Below, piece after piece: positions 53,288-63,046 of a DNA stretch of 64,000 nt. The stretch's first letter is position 1. Every line of letters begins with the position of its first letter. The notes beneath the pieces were generated by a model that was not told the DNA's origin, searched no databases, and was given only the letters and a program-made list of their open reading frames with translations. The stretch comes from Ustilago trichophora (lineage: Eukaryota > Basidiomycota > Ustilaginomycetes > Ustilaginales > Ustilaginaceae): the NCBI GenBank assembly GCA_900323505.1, contig OOIN01000028.1, positions 310,001 to 374,000 on the forward strand, in the 5' to 3' direction. Position numbers and translations under genes: made by a program.

Positions 53288-56098
53288 ATGTCGTTCTTCG
53301 GCTTCGACACCTCGCTGCCCGGCGACAAACGTGGCGGCGGCGCACCTCGCACCAACTACTCCCAGAACGCCTTCGACCCTACCTTTGACAATGAAGAATC
53401 ACTCGATGCAAAGATCAAGGCCCTCGCAGCTGGTGCACAGGAGGACGTAGAGATCTACACCTGGGGTCAGGATGGCTACGATGGCTTGGGTGACAAGTTG
53501 GACGAGTCTGGTGATGATTTCAACGACGACACTTTTGGTGACTTTGGAGGCGATGTCGGCAAGGATTTTGACTTTGGTCATGCTCCTGCCGCACCTGCTC
53601 CTCAGCAGTCTAGCTACAACTACAACCAGTATCACCAGCAGCAGCAGCCTCCCAAGAGCAAGTTTGATCCTTCCAACAAGTTCGCCGCCAGTCTCGACGA
53701 TTTCCTCGTCGACCCTGTGCCTCGCTTCGGTGCTGGTCGTGGCGCTCAGCAGCAACAACAACAGCAACAGCAACAGCAACAGCCTCCAGCACAGCAGCAA
53801 CAGCAACAGCAGCAGCAACAGTCTCGAGGACAGCCAAAGACTCTCGAGGAAGTTGAAGCAGAAATGCTCGCCATGCGTGCCAAACAAGCTCCATCCGCTG
53901 CTTCCGCTCACGCTCCCGCCGACAGGAAGCCAATGACCGTCGAAGAGGTCGAGGCTGAACTTCGTGCTCGACGTGCCGCTGGTGCTGCTCCCCCCATGCA
54001 GCAGCAGCAGCAGCCTCCCATGCACACCGGTCCACCGGGTCAGCCTCAGCCCATGGGTCCTCCTGCTTTGGCTGCCCTCATGCAGTCCCACCAGCGCTCC
54101 GAATCTCGCGGTGATGGTCAGCATCTTCCCCCTTTGCCTCCTATGGGACCCATCCCTCCTCCCTTGGGTCCCAACGCCGACCCTGGCGCCATCCAGGCCG
54201 CCCACTTTGCCCGCATGCGTGCCCTCCTTGAGGCCATGCCACCCCTCGTTCAGCAGTCCATCCTCTCCCTCCCACCTCCCATGCAGTTCGATTCGCTCGA
54301 GAGTGTCGCTCAAAACTTCCCCAACCTCCTCGACCCCGCTCAGCGCGAGCGTGCTCCCTCTGCCGAGCAGGATGCTGTCCGCTTCATGATGGAGAAGGCT
54401 CAAGCTCAAATTGCCGAGTTCGAGCGTGTCGAGGCCAAGCGCAAACGCAGGATGGACAAGATCAACAGCATGGCGAAATACAACGGCCTCATGTCCGGCT
54501 CGGACAAGGACTTTATCACACGTATCCAGATCTCGCAGCTCATCACCGCCGATCCTTACGCAGATGACTTTTACGCCCACATCTACTTTGCACTCCGCGG
54601 TGGGCCTAGGAGGCCTGGCATGCCTCCTCTTCCGCCTACTGCAGCGGGCAACGGAAATGGCAATGGCAATGGCAACCAGAAACAGGGAGGCAAGGGCAAG
54701 CAAAAGCTCAACAAGCAGCAAAACGCCATGCTTCGCATGCAGCAGCAGGTCGAGCGTATCGTCCAGTCTCGCAAGGAGAGGATGGAGAAGTCGGCTTCCG
54801 GTGCTGCACTCGAAGGTGCGCTCGGAAGAGTCAGCCTCAGCTCGACAAAGAACCCGAGGCAGATGCTCCAGATCTCGGCTGATGCGGCTAAGGCCAACAA
54901 GGAGCGCACTTCTGGCGATGCTACCCCTGATGCAGGCCACGCCAGGGACGCAGTGCGACAGGCGCTTGAAGGTGCTTCCCTTGGCGGAAACTCTGGTCTC
55001 CGCCGTGACCCCCTCACAAAGCACGAAGTCTTGCGCATTCTCGAGAAACTCTACGATCTCGTACTGCAACTCGAACAGCTTCGCCGAAACGCACCCCCAT
55101 CCCCTCCTGAGAACGTCAACCCCGAAGACGAGGCGGCCGTTGCAGCGAAAGAAGCCTCCGACGCACACCAGGCCGAAGTTGCCGCTGTCACCAATAGTCT
55201 CTGGACCGAGCTTCGCGTTTTGGAACCGCTCGAGATTTCGGACCCTCACCCTTTCGTTTCTCTCTTGTCTTCCGCCAAAGGAAAGCGACTTTTGCCGCGT
55301 GCCCTCCGACATCTCTCCTCTGAGCAGACTTTGACCGCTCTGACCATGGTCGTTGCATCCTTTGAATCTCTCGACGTCGTTCGCAACGGACCTTTGCTCG
55401 ACGATCTTTCTGACGACCCTAGCAAAATCGAAGCTCGTCGAGATGCCGAGCGTCAATCCGAGACTTTTGCCACCACCATTGTACCCAGTATGATGGCCAT
55501 GGCCTCCACCGCACCTATGCGTATTGTTTCTGGAATGCTTGCCCTCTTCGTTGAGCGCAACGACCCCGTCCGTGTCACCCAGACCCGCCCTGGAGTTGCA
55601 TTCCTCACCATCTTCCTCTCCCGCGCCGAGACCTTGCGTCAAGCTGGTGACGTACCATCCGACGAACTTGAGCAGTTCAAGCAAATTTTCGCCCTCCTAT
55701 TCTCCCGTCTCACCGCCCACGGTCAACTCTCCACCCTCTTCCCCTCCACTCGAACCAAACTTTCCCTCCCCTTCGGTGTGTCGTACTACATGGGCAGCGG
55801 CTTGGGCCAACAGTTGTCCGCACAGACTGTCGGGGGCAAGTATAGAAACGTTGATCTGGAAGATGAACCATCTTGGAACCTCATGGCCGCGCTCGCGATT
55901 GGATCGACCATGGAACAACAACAGATCCTGGTTCAAGAACTCAGGGAGAAGATCTTGGAAAATGTCATCTCGGCAAAGGAGTGGCAGAAGAGAAATCCTG
56001 CGGCGGTCCAGGATGAGTTTAATCCAGATATCAGGATCAGGAATGTTAACCTGCTGCTGCATGCGCTTAATTTGGATGCTGCCCAGATTAGCGTTTAA
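53288..56098 (+). CDS. PAT1: Decapping activator and P-body protein Pat1
   Basis: A 936-aa protein beginning MSFFGFDTSLP, the conserved Pat1 N-terminal motif. Other parts are an acidic Asp/Gly stretch (about 60-100), two Gln tracts within about 154-178, a Pro/Met-rich region (about 235-325), and the helical C-terminal Pat1 domain (roughly 600-936). Between them are a basic linker and the segments MPPLVQQSILSLPPPMQFD and FITRIQISQLITADPYADDFY, where yeast Pat1 contacts mRNA and Lsm1-7. The protein links deadenylated mRNAs to the Dcp2 decapping enzyme in the cytoplasm. A 761-codon antisense frame overlaps it and is a shadow. No intron is needed. Confidence 0.94.
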   Translation: MSFFGFDTSLPGDKRGGGAPRTNYSQNAFDPTFDNEESLDAKIKALAAGAQEDVEIYTWGQDGYDGLGDKLDESGDDFNDDTFGDFGGDVGKDFDFGHAPAAPAPQQSSYNYNQYHQQQQPPKSKFDPSNKFAASLDDFLVDPVPRFGAGRGAQQQQQQQQQQQQPPAQQQQQQQQQQSRGQPKTLEEVEAEMLAMRAKQAPSAASAHAPADRKPMTVEEVEAELRARRAAGAAPPMQQQQQPPMHTGPPGQPQPMGPPALAALMQSHQRSESRGDGQHLPPLPPMGPIPPPLGPNADPGAIQAAHFARMRALLEAMPPLVQQSILSLPPPMQFDSLESVAQNFPNLLDPAQRERAPSAEQDAVRFMMEKAQAQIAEFERVEAKRKRRMDKINSMAKYNGLMSGSDKDFITRIQISQLITADPYADDFYAHIYFALRGGPRRPGMPPLPPTAAGNGNGNGNGNQKQGGKGKQKLNKQQNAMLRMQQQVERIVQSRKERMEKSASGAALEGALGRVSLSSTKNPRQMLQISADAAKANKERTSGDATPDAGHARDAVRQALEGASLGGNSGLRRDPLTKHEVLRILEKLYDLVLQLEQLRRNAPPSPPENVNPEDEAAVAAKEASDAHQAEVAAVTNSLWTELRVLEPLEISDPHPFVSLLSSAKGKRLLPRALRHLSSEQTLTALTMVVASFESLDVVRNGPLLDDLSDDPSKIEARRDAERQSETFATTIVPSMMAMASTAPMRIVSGMLALFVERNDPVRVTQTRPGVAFLTIFLSRAETLRQAGDVPSDELEQFKQIFALLFSRLTAHGQLSTLFPSTRTKLSLPFGVSYYMGSGLGQQLSAQTVGGKYRNVDLEDEPSWNLMAALAIGSTMEQQQILVQELREKILENVISAKEWQKRNPAAVQDEFNPDIRIRNVNLLLHALNLDAAQISV
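53748..53822. repeat. CAG/CAA repeat (poly-Gln tracts of PAT1)
   Basis: Two Gln runs separated by Pro-Pro-Ala, coded by mixed CAA/CAG codons. Confidence 0.95.
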
Positions 56099-56399
56099 AC
56101 TGAAGAAAGTTGGAGATGTTGGAGAGGAAAGAAGGGAGAGAAGATGTTGCCATTGCCGCCCCTTTTCACTGGTTCGAGAAGAAAATTTATCTGTTTCCCA
56201 CACACGCACTCACACCCGCTCGCATTCCCAGGAATAAGGGTGTGAGTTCCAAGTATCATGTCAATCAATGTTATCCCATGCGCTTGCCTGCGAAGTCTAA
56301 AGAATGTGCTTGTTCGCGTAGCGGTTCTGAGAAAATCCTCGTCACACCGCCTTTTGTCCTTCCAAAGCAAGATCGATCACATCATCCTATATCATTCTC
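56099..56399. other. Convergent intergenic region PAT1 / coilin-like
   Basis: About 300 bp; 3' ends of two genes, nothing else seen. Confidence 0.5.
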
Positions 56400-57687
56400 T
56401 CACTTGACCAATAGGATCTCCGCCGGACATTCAACCGCATTTTCACCCCATACAACCTCTTCCACTTCATAATCGTCCCAATTCCTTTCCTCTTGTTGCT
56501 CCTCCCCTTGATGCTGTTGTAAGAGAGGACCGATTTTGGTCACTTCAACACTGTTTTCCTTTCCAAGACGACGACGTATCAAGCCGATGAAGCGCATCAT
56601 TGCCGGAGTAAGGTGTAGCGGGTGCAGGGTGAGTTCTGCCCACGTGACGATTTGTTGAGGTTGCAGATGGGCCCATTGAACGGGTTGGTAGAGAGATAGG
56701 TTGGAGGAGTTGGTGAAGAATGGAGGTTTGGGGAGGGTGGCGTGCCATGGGTGGAGATGGGCGGTTGAGGAGGAGGAGGGAAGTGACGATGGTGACGAGG
56801 GTGGGTTGGTTGCGTCCAGTTTGAGCTTTTTCCGTGGTCCCGAGCTTTCGTGCTCTTCGTGAGGTGCTCCGTAGTCGAGGTCTTCAACGCCATCTCTAAC
56901 TTCGTCACCGAGTTGACTTTGTCTGCCTTTCCCTTTACCCTGACTCTTATCCTTATCACCGCTCCAAACCTCTCCCTCCGCCCCTCCACCATCATCGCCA
57001 TCGTCATCCCCAAAAGTTTCACCTTCCAACCGCTCCAACTCCGCCTCGTAAAACCTTTGACAATCGACATGTCTTATCGCCATTCCTTCCGGTACAGTCC
57101 CACCATAGGGAGGAACATCCGGTGAAGAATCTGCCAGTGTCGGGTTTCTTTGTCGCTCAAGTTGCACCGCGATGATGGATGGTTCTTGTTCATCATTGCG
57201 CTTCCTCTTCTTGCTTTTCCCGGCATCGACAGTGGGGACTAGGCCGAAACTCCCGCCTCCAGGAGGCATGCTTTCGCCCCCATCCGCACCAGCTGCATGG
57301 GTAGAAACAGAACCGACTCCCTTTATCCGATACATGGGCTCCCTGTCCATCACCCAAGCGAAACCCCCATCTTCCTCTACCTCAGCAGCATCGCCATTTT
57401 GGCTAAGCGCGTGGGAGTGGGATTTCTGCTCGCGTAACAGTTGTTGCTTTTTGCGCCTCATCTGGTTTCTACGTCTTGTTCGCGAGGTGCCGCTGCCGGG
57501 GGGTACCAGATTCTTCGTTTCGGGATCTGAATCTGAGTCGGAGAAGGTGTGGCGATGGCGGTCTGATTTAGTGTGTTGAACTGATGGTGCCGAATCTGAT
57601 GAGTCCGAGTCTGAAGTGGAGTCCGATGAATGTGAATGTAAGCTGCTTGCGGTGGAACTTGATGAAGAAGACGAATAATCATCATCA

Positions 57688-57729
<42 letters not shown>

Positions 57730-58790
57730 TCGTCATCGTCATCGTCATCGTCGCCAGAGGAAGAAGATGAAGAACTTGAATCCGAGTCAGACTTTGCATC
57801 GCTGCCACTGCTGCTGGAAGAATCTGTTGAACCTTCACTCGACGACGAAGAGGAAGAAGAAGATTCTCGACACCTCTTCTTCTGATCCGCAACACTCTTT
57901 GTCAAGATCGACGTCGTCGCAGTAGCCGCTTTTTGCGGCGTTGATCCATTCCAGATACTTGTTGCAGAGCTGAGCTGCATCTGCTTGCGCCTGGCCTCGA
58001 AAGCAGCCATTGCTGCTGAGGCTCCGCTACCGGCGCCGCCTGTTGGTGGCATTGGCATCATTGGCATCGGTGGAGACATCGGTAGGGTCGGACCTTTTGT
58101 TGTGGGAAGTGGTGCCTTGGATAAGGCTGCTTTTGCAGGTCTCGGTGCGAGTGTTGGCATGTGTGGCAGATCGGTCTCGGATGCTGGATGATGCATAGAA
58201 GTGGGCAAGGTGTCGTCGTTGTCGGAAGTGGTGTGGATCCCAGCTCGAAGCAGAGCAGCTACTCGGGTAGCTTGTAGAATTGCGTCCCTTTCGTCTGCGT
58301 CCTTAGCATCTTGCTGTAGAAGCTCCTCCTCATCCGCATCCTCCTCTTCCGCTTCCTCCTCAGCATCATCTGCATAATTTTCTTCTACCAGGCCCGCATC
58401 TTCCTCCTCCTCCTCCTCCTCCTCCTCCTCCTCTTCTCCTTCCCCCGTCTCCTCTCCAATCTGCACCTCTAACACATCCCCATCCCTCAAAATATCCGCA
58501 TCTTCAAAGGGCACCTCGAATCCATCCATCCAAAACCTTAGCTTCTCCCACTCTAACCCTTCCAGCCCCCCAACTTCCTTTGAGCGAGATACTACATGGG
58601 AGTATACGAAGCGCTGTAGCGCGCCAAAGCAGTCTTGGTTGCTGGGATCGAAGGGAGCCAAGAATTGAAGTTCGGGGAGCAAGGGTGGTCTAGAGATTAT
58701 GCGAAGACGAAGCTTACGGATAGGAGAAGAAGAGAATATGGATTCGGGGGCTGTTACCGGGGTGAGACCTCGAAAGCTGCTTTCGGACAT
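56400..58790 (-). CDS. Coilin-like nuclear protein (candidate)
   Basis: A 796-aa protein; the frame opens further up at a GTG, but the first ATG is at 58790. The N-terminal ~110 residues (RKLRLRIISRPPLL, LRFWMDGFEVPFEDADILRDGD) have the shape of the ubiquitin-like N-terminal domain of coilin, with its final 'G-F-x-(V/L)-P...I-L-R-D-x-D' pattern. Next come a Glu run (about 118-128), a Ser/Asp-rich region with ~25 consecutive Asp (about 346-371), basic clusters (RTRRRNQMRRKKQQ) and a C-terminal region (IVTWAELTLHPLHLTPAMMRFIG, then WDDYEVEEVVW) that resembles coilin's Tudor-like domain. Coilin organises Cajal bodies and snRNP assembly. The resemblance is judged by eye, so the name is tentative; that it is a long acidic nuclear protein is clear. 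Confidence 0.55.
57678..57753. repeat. Asp-codon repeat (GTC/ATC on plus strand)
   Basis: About 25 consecutive Asp codons within the coilin-like gene. Confidence 0.95.
58405..58437. repeat. Glu-codon repeat (CTC on plus strand)
   Basis: About 11 consecutive Glu codons in the coilin-like gene. Confidence 0.9.
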
Positions 58791-59372
58791 GATGGAGAGG
58801 TGGTGGTGGTATCGTGCGCAGTTTTGAGTATGGTGGGTGATAGGTTGACTAGGTGAGCGCAGCACACTGAGCGTACGGTAGAGAAGGGTTGTCTATCTTT
58901 CCACCTCTGTGTCGATGCTACAGCGGCTGCTCCTGACGACGAATGAAAGCTGTGTCACCCAACACATTCGGTTCGGTAAAGTCGAGGGTGACGATGGAGT
59001 GGATTCAAGAAGTTCTTGGTCTCTCATTCTTGTTGGACCCTGAACGTTGAGCGGGAGACAGAACAAAATAAAATAAAAAATCATTTTCTTTTTTTTCCTC
59101 CACTTTTTTTCCGCCGCTTCGGCGTTGACCGCGGAAGCCGAATTGTAGAGAGAGAGGTCCGTGGGCTTACGTCAAGAGAGCAGAAGTCTTCGCAGCTTGG
59201 GCCAGCTTCCATCTTCTCTCCCCCGCACTTTCCATCTCAACATCACACTTCTTATCCTCTCTACCACTTCGTTTCGCATCCACGAGCCTTCCCCACCTCT
59301 ACCAGCAGCTCAACGAGAAGGCCAAGTATCAAGCAGAAACGCCAAGGCAGCATCTTTTGCCAACTGTCGACA
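58791..59372. other. Divergent promoter region, coilin-like / FAD1
   Basis: About 580 bp. It contains A/T-rich runs (59065-59110), then a CT-rich leader. The frame upstream of FAD1 stays open from 59016 but has no ATG that fits. Confidence 0.5.
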
Positions 59373-60452
59373 ATGTCATCCAACGGCAACTCGCACACCT
59401 CGGCACCACCACCACCAACAAGACCTTCAAGAGAATGGATCGCTTCCATCGACGCAGTCTATACCCTTTTTGAAGATCCCAGTGTCTCCAATCGCTATCC
59501 AGATCTTTCCGCTAAAGTCAAGAATGCCGTTCAACTGTGCGAGGAAGTGATCAACGAAGTTGGTCAACCCCATTGTGCGCTTAGCTTCAATGGGGGTAAA
59601 GATTGTACCGTCCTAGTTCACATCTTGAGTGCTGTGTTGCGGCGAGTGAATGGGCTTTCCAGCAGCAAGTTCACGGATGGAGGCGAAGAGCTGGATGGTG
59701 CTAAGAGTCAGGAGGAGAAGGAAGAGTTGCCGAGCATACCTTCGCTATACATCACCTGTCCATCACCCTTTCCGACAGTGGAAAAGTTTATCAGTTACTG
59801 TGTCAGCCATGTGCATGGATATAACTTGGAGGTGATCAGTGTTGAAGGTGGGATGAAGGCTGGCATTCGAACATATCTCGATGGTGGGGGAGAGCGTAGA
59901 GTTGGTATTTCTCCGTCCTCCTCCTCCTCCTCCACCACTACTCAATCCCCAACGCCTAGAGAAATCAAAGCGATCTTTGTCGGTACCCGTAGAGACGATC
60001 CACATGGTCCGCAACTCTCCCCCCGCAGTTGGACCGACAAAGACTGGCCCCGGGTAGAACGCATCCACCCCATCCTCGACTGGACCTATCAGGACGTATG
60101 GTCCTTCCTACGCTGTCCCCACCTTTCCTCCACCGAACCCGCTCTAGGCATGTCGAGAGGTACCCTAGCAGAAAAATGGGGTACCGCCGGAGGTGGAGCT
60201 CAAGGAGTACCTTATTGCCTCTTGTACGATCAAGGTTATACCAGCTTGGGTTCTACTTTCAACACTTTGCCCAATCCAGAGTTGAAAGTACAAGATCAAG
60301 ATGAAAATGATGCAGGAGAAGCCGACAAGGAGGTAGGTGATGGTACGGCAAAAGGTAAATGGAAACCGGCTTATATGTTACAGGATGGTAGTTTGGAACG
60401 TGCGGGACGTGTTGAAAACTCCTCACCACAACCGAAAGCAACAACGCAATAG
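59373..60452 (+). CDS. FAD1: FAD synthase (FMN adenylyltransferase)
   Basis: A 359-aa protein of the PAPS-reductase-like fold. The PP-loop is SFNGGKDCTVLVH (71-83); further signatures are GTRRDDPHG (204-212), PILDWTYQDVWSFLR and PYCLLYDQGYTSLGSTFNT, all in the order of yeast Fad1. It transfers AMP from ATP to FMN, giving FAD for mitochondrial and cytosolic flavoenzymes. The ATG at 59373 is followed by a Pro-rich segment and then the first conserved helix, so the ORF upstream of it is leader. A Ser/Thr-rich loop (about 178-194) and an acidic linker near the C-terminus are additions relative to yeast. No intron; converges on PRP3 with 162 bp between stops. Confidence 0.95.
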   Translation: MSSNGNSHTSAPPPPTRPSREWIASIDAVYTLFEDPSVSNRYPDLSAKVKNAVQLCEEVINEVGQPHCALSFNGGKDCTVLVHILSAVLRRVNGLSSSKFTDGGEELDGAKSQEEKEELPSIPSLYITCPSPFPTVEKFISYCVSHVHGYNLEVISVEGGMKAGIRTYLDGGGERRVGISPSSSSSSTTTQSPTPREIKAIFVGTRRDDPHGPQLSPRSWTDKDWPRVERIHPILDWTYQDVWSFLRCPHLSSTEPALGMSRGTLAEKWGTAGGGAQGVPYCLLYDQGYTSLGSTFNTLPNPELKVQDQDENDAGEADKEVGDGTAKGKWKPAYMLQDGSLERAGRVENSSPQPKATTQ

Positions 60453-60614
60453 ACATCGACCCCCAAGGTTACCTCACTCACACAATTACAAACGTTACAG
60501 CACAGTTCACAGCCATGATTCTATGCAAATTGCTGACCCTTCCTCTCGAATGTCTACAAATTGGCATTGTGGAGAATAGTTGCTACTGTGATTGCTTACG
60601 AAGCAGGACGGTGC

Positions 60615-62627
60615 CTAAAAAGTGTCGACGGAACTCTGCGCCGCCCGTTTGGCAACGTCCCAATACCCCTGCATTGCACTTCCCAAAACCTCTCGGGCAG
60701 ATTGATCCGTCGGAGCAGCTATCGCTCTAAACCCTCTTCCTTCCCAGTATCTCTCTCGAATTGGTCCTTCAAAGATCAACTCGCAGCTGTTTGTAGACCA
60801 ATCTACTTCGTCCTCTTGGCTCGTGGTTAAAGTTCTGAATCCACCGAGGGGGACATTGTTGGCATTACCTGCTTCTTCCTTCTGACCCTCTTCTGCGTCC
60901 GAATTCTCGTCCTGTTTCGGCTCCCCCGGATCCTTCCAATCCATCCGAAGCGTCAATAACCTCTTGTACGCCTTACAAGCTTTCCCACTCCCCTCTACCA
61001 CCACCAGTGCCATTGCCGGATGAAAAATACATACCCCAGTCATTGCGTGATCCTGAGCATTCCTTCTCACCTTGAACTTATGCCTGGGACTGATCAAATG
61101 CTTGATCTTGTACACTTGACAGTATAGTCCCTTGGAAGCATCGTTTTCCTTTTTCTTCTCTATCTTCTCCCTTCTTTGCTCGTCCGTCAGCTTGCGCTCG
61201 GCATTCTGACGCTCGTGTGCCTCTTTACGTGCCGCGATCTCGCGTCGAACTCGAGCTTCGATCTTGGTAGGGTCGGAAACGGCTTCAGAGGTAAGAACGC
61301 GCATGAGGTTGGACAGTTTGACTTTGGGAGGTTCGGGTGGCAGCAAGCCCATCTTGATCCGATCGCGCTTGTCGGATTGTTCGGCCGCCCGACGTTGACG
61401 TCGCAATTTGCGCTGTTCGCGTTTGGTCAACATGAGGCCTCGTGGTCGAACTTCGATGTTGTCAGAGGGGGCGGGGATGGGAATGGGATGCTGGACGTAT
61501 TTGTCTATCGGACTATCGGTCCCGTACAGCAACACCCCTCCCTCCTTCTTCTCCTTGGCACTTTCCAGCATGCTCTCTGGAGAGATGAGCTCGTCCACAT
61601 CATCATACGAACGCGAGGAAAGCAGGTTGACATCCCACCATTCTACCTCGGGCGGTGGCTCGCGAACCAATCTTTTTTCATCCCCACCACCCAATTCGTC
61701 GGACAGGCCTGCTTTACGGGCAGATTGCTCAATGCGACGCTTGAGCTCTTCCATCTGTTGCTCGCGTCGTAGCTCTTCGGCTTCGCGGACGTGTCGACCG
61801 GGTTTGTGGAATTGAAACCCTTTGTGCATCGAGCGCTGCTTGGGGCCTTCAGCGGTTGAGGTGGAAAGCTCGCGACTGGCTTGTAGATAGGGATTGGATT
61901 CAGGAGGGATGTGGTTGGTCCTTCCTTTGACGTAGGATGTTGAAGGGGCGGACGAGGAGGCGAGCGTGTCGGATTTCGGCTTGTACGGTAGATCATTGGA
62001 CAGCAAGAGTGGGTGGATGCCTGTTGGTGCTTTTGAAGTCGATATAGATGGGGTTGCTGGAGTGGCAGTGCCGGTGCTGGGTTGAGAAGGGGTGGTCGAT
62101 GAGGAGGGTATAGGCGAGGGCTTGTTTCTGTTGTTGAGCGCTGCCATTTGCGCCTGAACCTTGGCTCGAGCTGCTTCAAGTTGCGCTTGGATGCTGCTCG
62201 GTCCACTGGCAGCCGCTGGTAATCTCGTCGCAGTACTGCTGGAAGCAGGTGTACTCGTCGGTGGTGCTCCATTCCTTGCACCTCCTATGGTGGACGGCGC
62301 TGCAGGAGGAGGAGGTCTCGCTGGGGCACCACCCGCACTCGCACCCCCTACGGCGGTTCCTTTCTGCTGCATAGCACTCATCAGCGCTTGAGCTCTGGCC
62401 TTCGCGGCCGCCACCTGCGCCTGAATACTGCTGTTCGCTCCACCATTCTGTGCTACTGTTGCTGCACTTGTAGACGTGGGAGGTGGCACACCAACACGGT
62501 GGATGGTAGACCGCGAAGAATCGGGGCGAGGTTTCTTCGGAGGTGTACCGTTCTGCGTGTTGTCCCGCGCTGTCGGGTCGTCGTCGTCGTTGTCAAAGAC
62601 GTTGCGTATGGGACGTTTGGGCGGCAT
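60615..62627 (-). CDS. PRP3: U4/U6 small nuclear ribonucleoprotein Prp3
   Basis: A 670-aa splicing factor. Residues 1-235 are low-complexity Ala/Pro/Ser. A conserved central region includes RHVREAEELRREQQMEEL and WWDVNLLSSRSYDD. The Prp3 domain follows with SNLMRVLTSEAVSDPTKIEA (about 437-456), and the C-terminal ferredoxin-like domain (about 500-620) carries VYKIKHLISPRHKFKVRRNAQ and GVCIFHPAMALVVVEGSGKACK. Prp3 binds U4/U6 snRNA and helps build the U4/U6.U5 tri-snRNP in the nucleus. All core motifs are intact; the length exceeds yeast Prp3 mainly because of the N-terminal region. ATG at 62627 in good context (CCGCCCAAA follows). Confidence 0.95.
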   Translation of the reverse strand: MPPKRPIRNVFDNDDDDPTARDNTQNGTPPKKPRPDSSRSTIHRVGVPPPTSTSAATVAQNGGANSSIQAQVAAAKARAQALMSAMQQKGTAVGGASAGGAPARPPPPAAPSTIGGARNGAPPTSTPASSSTATRLPAAASGPSSIQAQLEAARAKVQAQMAALNNRNKPSPIPSSSTTPSQPSTGTATPATPSISTSKAPTGIHPLLLSNDLPYKPKSDTLASSSAPSTSYVKGRTNHIPPESNPYLQASRELSTSTAEGPKQRSMHKGFQFHKPGRHVREAEELRREQQMEELKRRIEQSARKAGLSDELGGGDEKRLVREPPPEVEWWDVNLLSSRSYDDVDELISPESMLESAKEKKEGGVLLYGTDSPIDKYVQHPIPIPAPSDNIEVRPRGLMLTKREQRKLRRQRRAAEQSDKRDRIKMGLLPPEPPKVKLSNLMRVLTSEAVSDPTKIEARVRREIAARKEAHERQNAERKLTDEQRREKIEKKKENDASKGLYCQVYKIKHLISPRHKFKVRRNAQDHAMTGVCIFHPAMALVVVEGSGKACKAYKRLLTLRMDWKDPGEPKQDENSDAEEGQKEEAGNANNVPLGGFRTLTTSQEDEVDWSTNSCELIFEGPIRERYWEGRGFRAIAAPTDQSAREVLGSAMQGYWDVAKRAAQSSVDTF

Positions 62628-63046
62628 CTTTCAGATGTACCCAACGCACCGCGGTAAAGAGGGCAATGATGGATGGGGGGAAACGGTGATGTGTGGTGAA
62701 CAGAGAGGAGGAGGGTGTTGGGAATGTCAAAAAGCTGAGCCGAGCGTGAGGAATGGAAATTCGGGAGTCGGGCCGAAATCTCTTGGTACATAGGATTCTC
62801 CACACACAGAGTGTCGGTTGCATGCCAAAGACAGTACAGCAAGCCATGTCGGAAGCTTTTTCTCACCAAGGCTCGCAGCCTTTCTGTTCAAGTGACTTCA
62901 AGGACGTCGTACAAACGGCAAACTTACAGTCTTTCGTTGAGATTCATTTCTGTGTTGATATAGGATACAAATGAGGAATGATTTGCGAGGTATTCCTGTT
63001 TTTTTTTTTTTTTTTTTCTTTTTTTTGGTGATGCAGTAAAGTGGCC
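62628..63046. other. Intergenic region PRP3 / POM152
   Basis: About 420 bp between tandem minus-strand genes, including a T-rich run at 62999-63026 just past the POM152 stop. It serves as PRP3 promoter and POM152 3' flank. Confidence 0.5.

Noticed and set aside
53399..55684. 761-codon open frame antisense to PAT1
   Set aside because: It lies opposite a clear gene and its composition (Leu/Arg runs opposite Gln and Glu codons) is what biased codons give on the other strand; no domain is visible.
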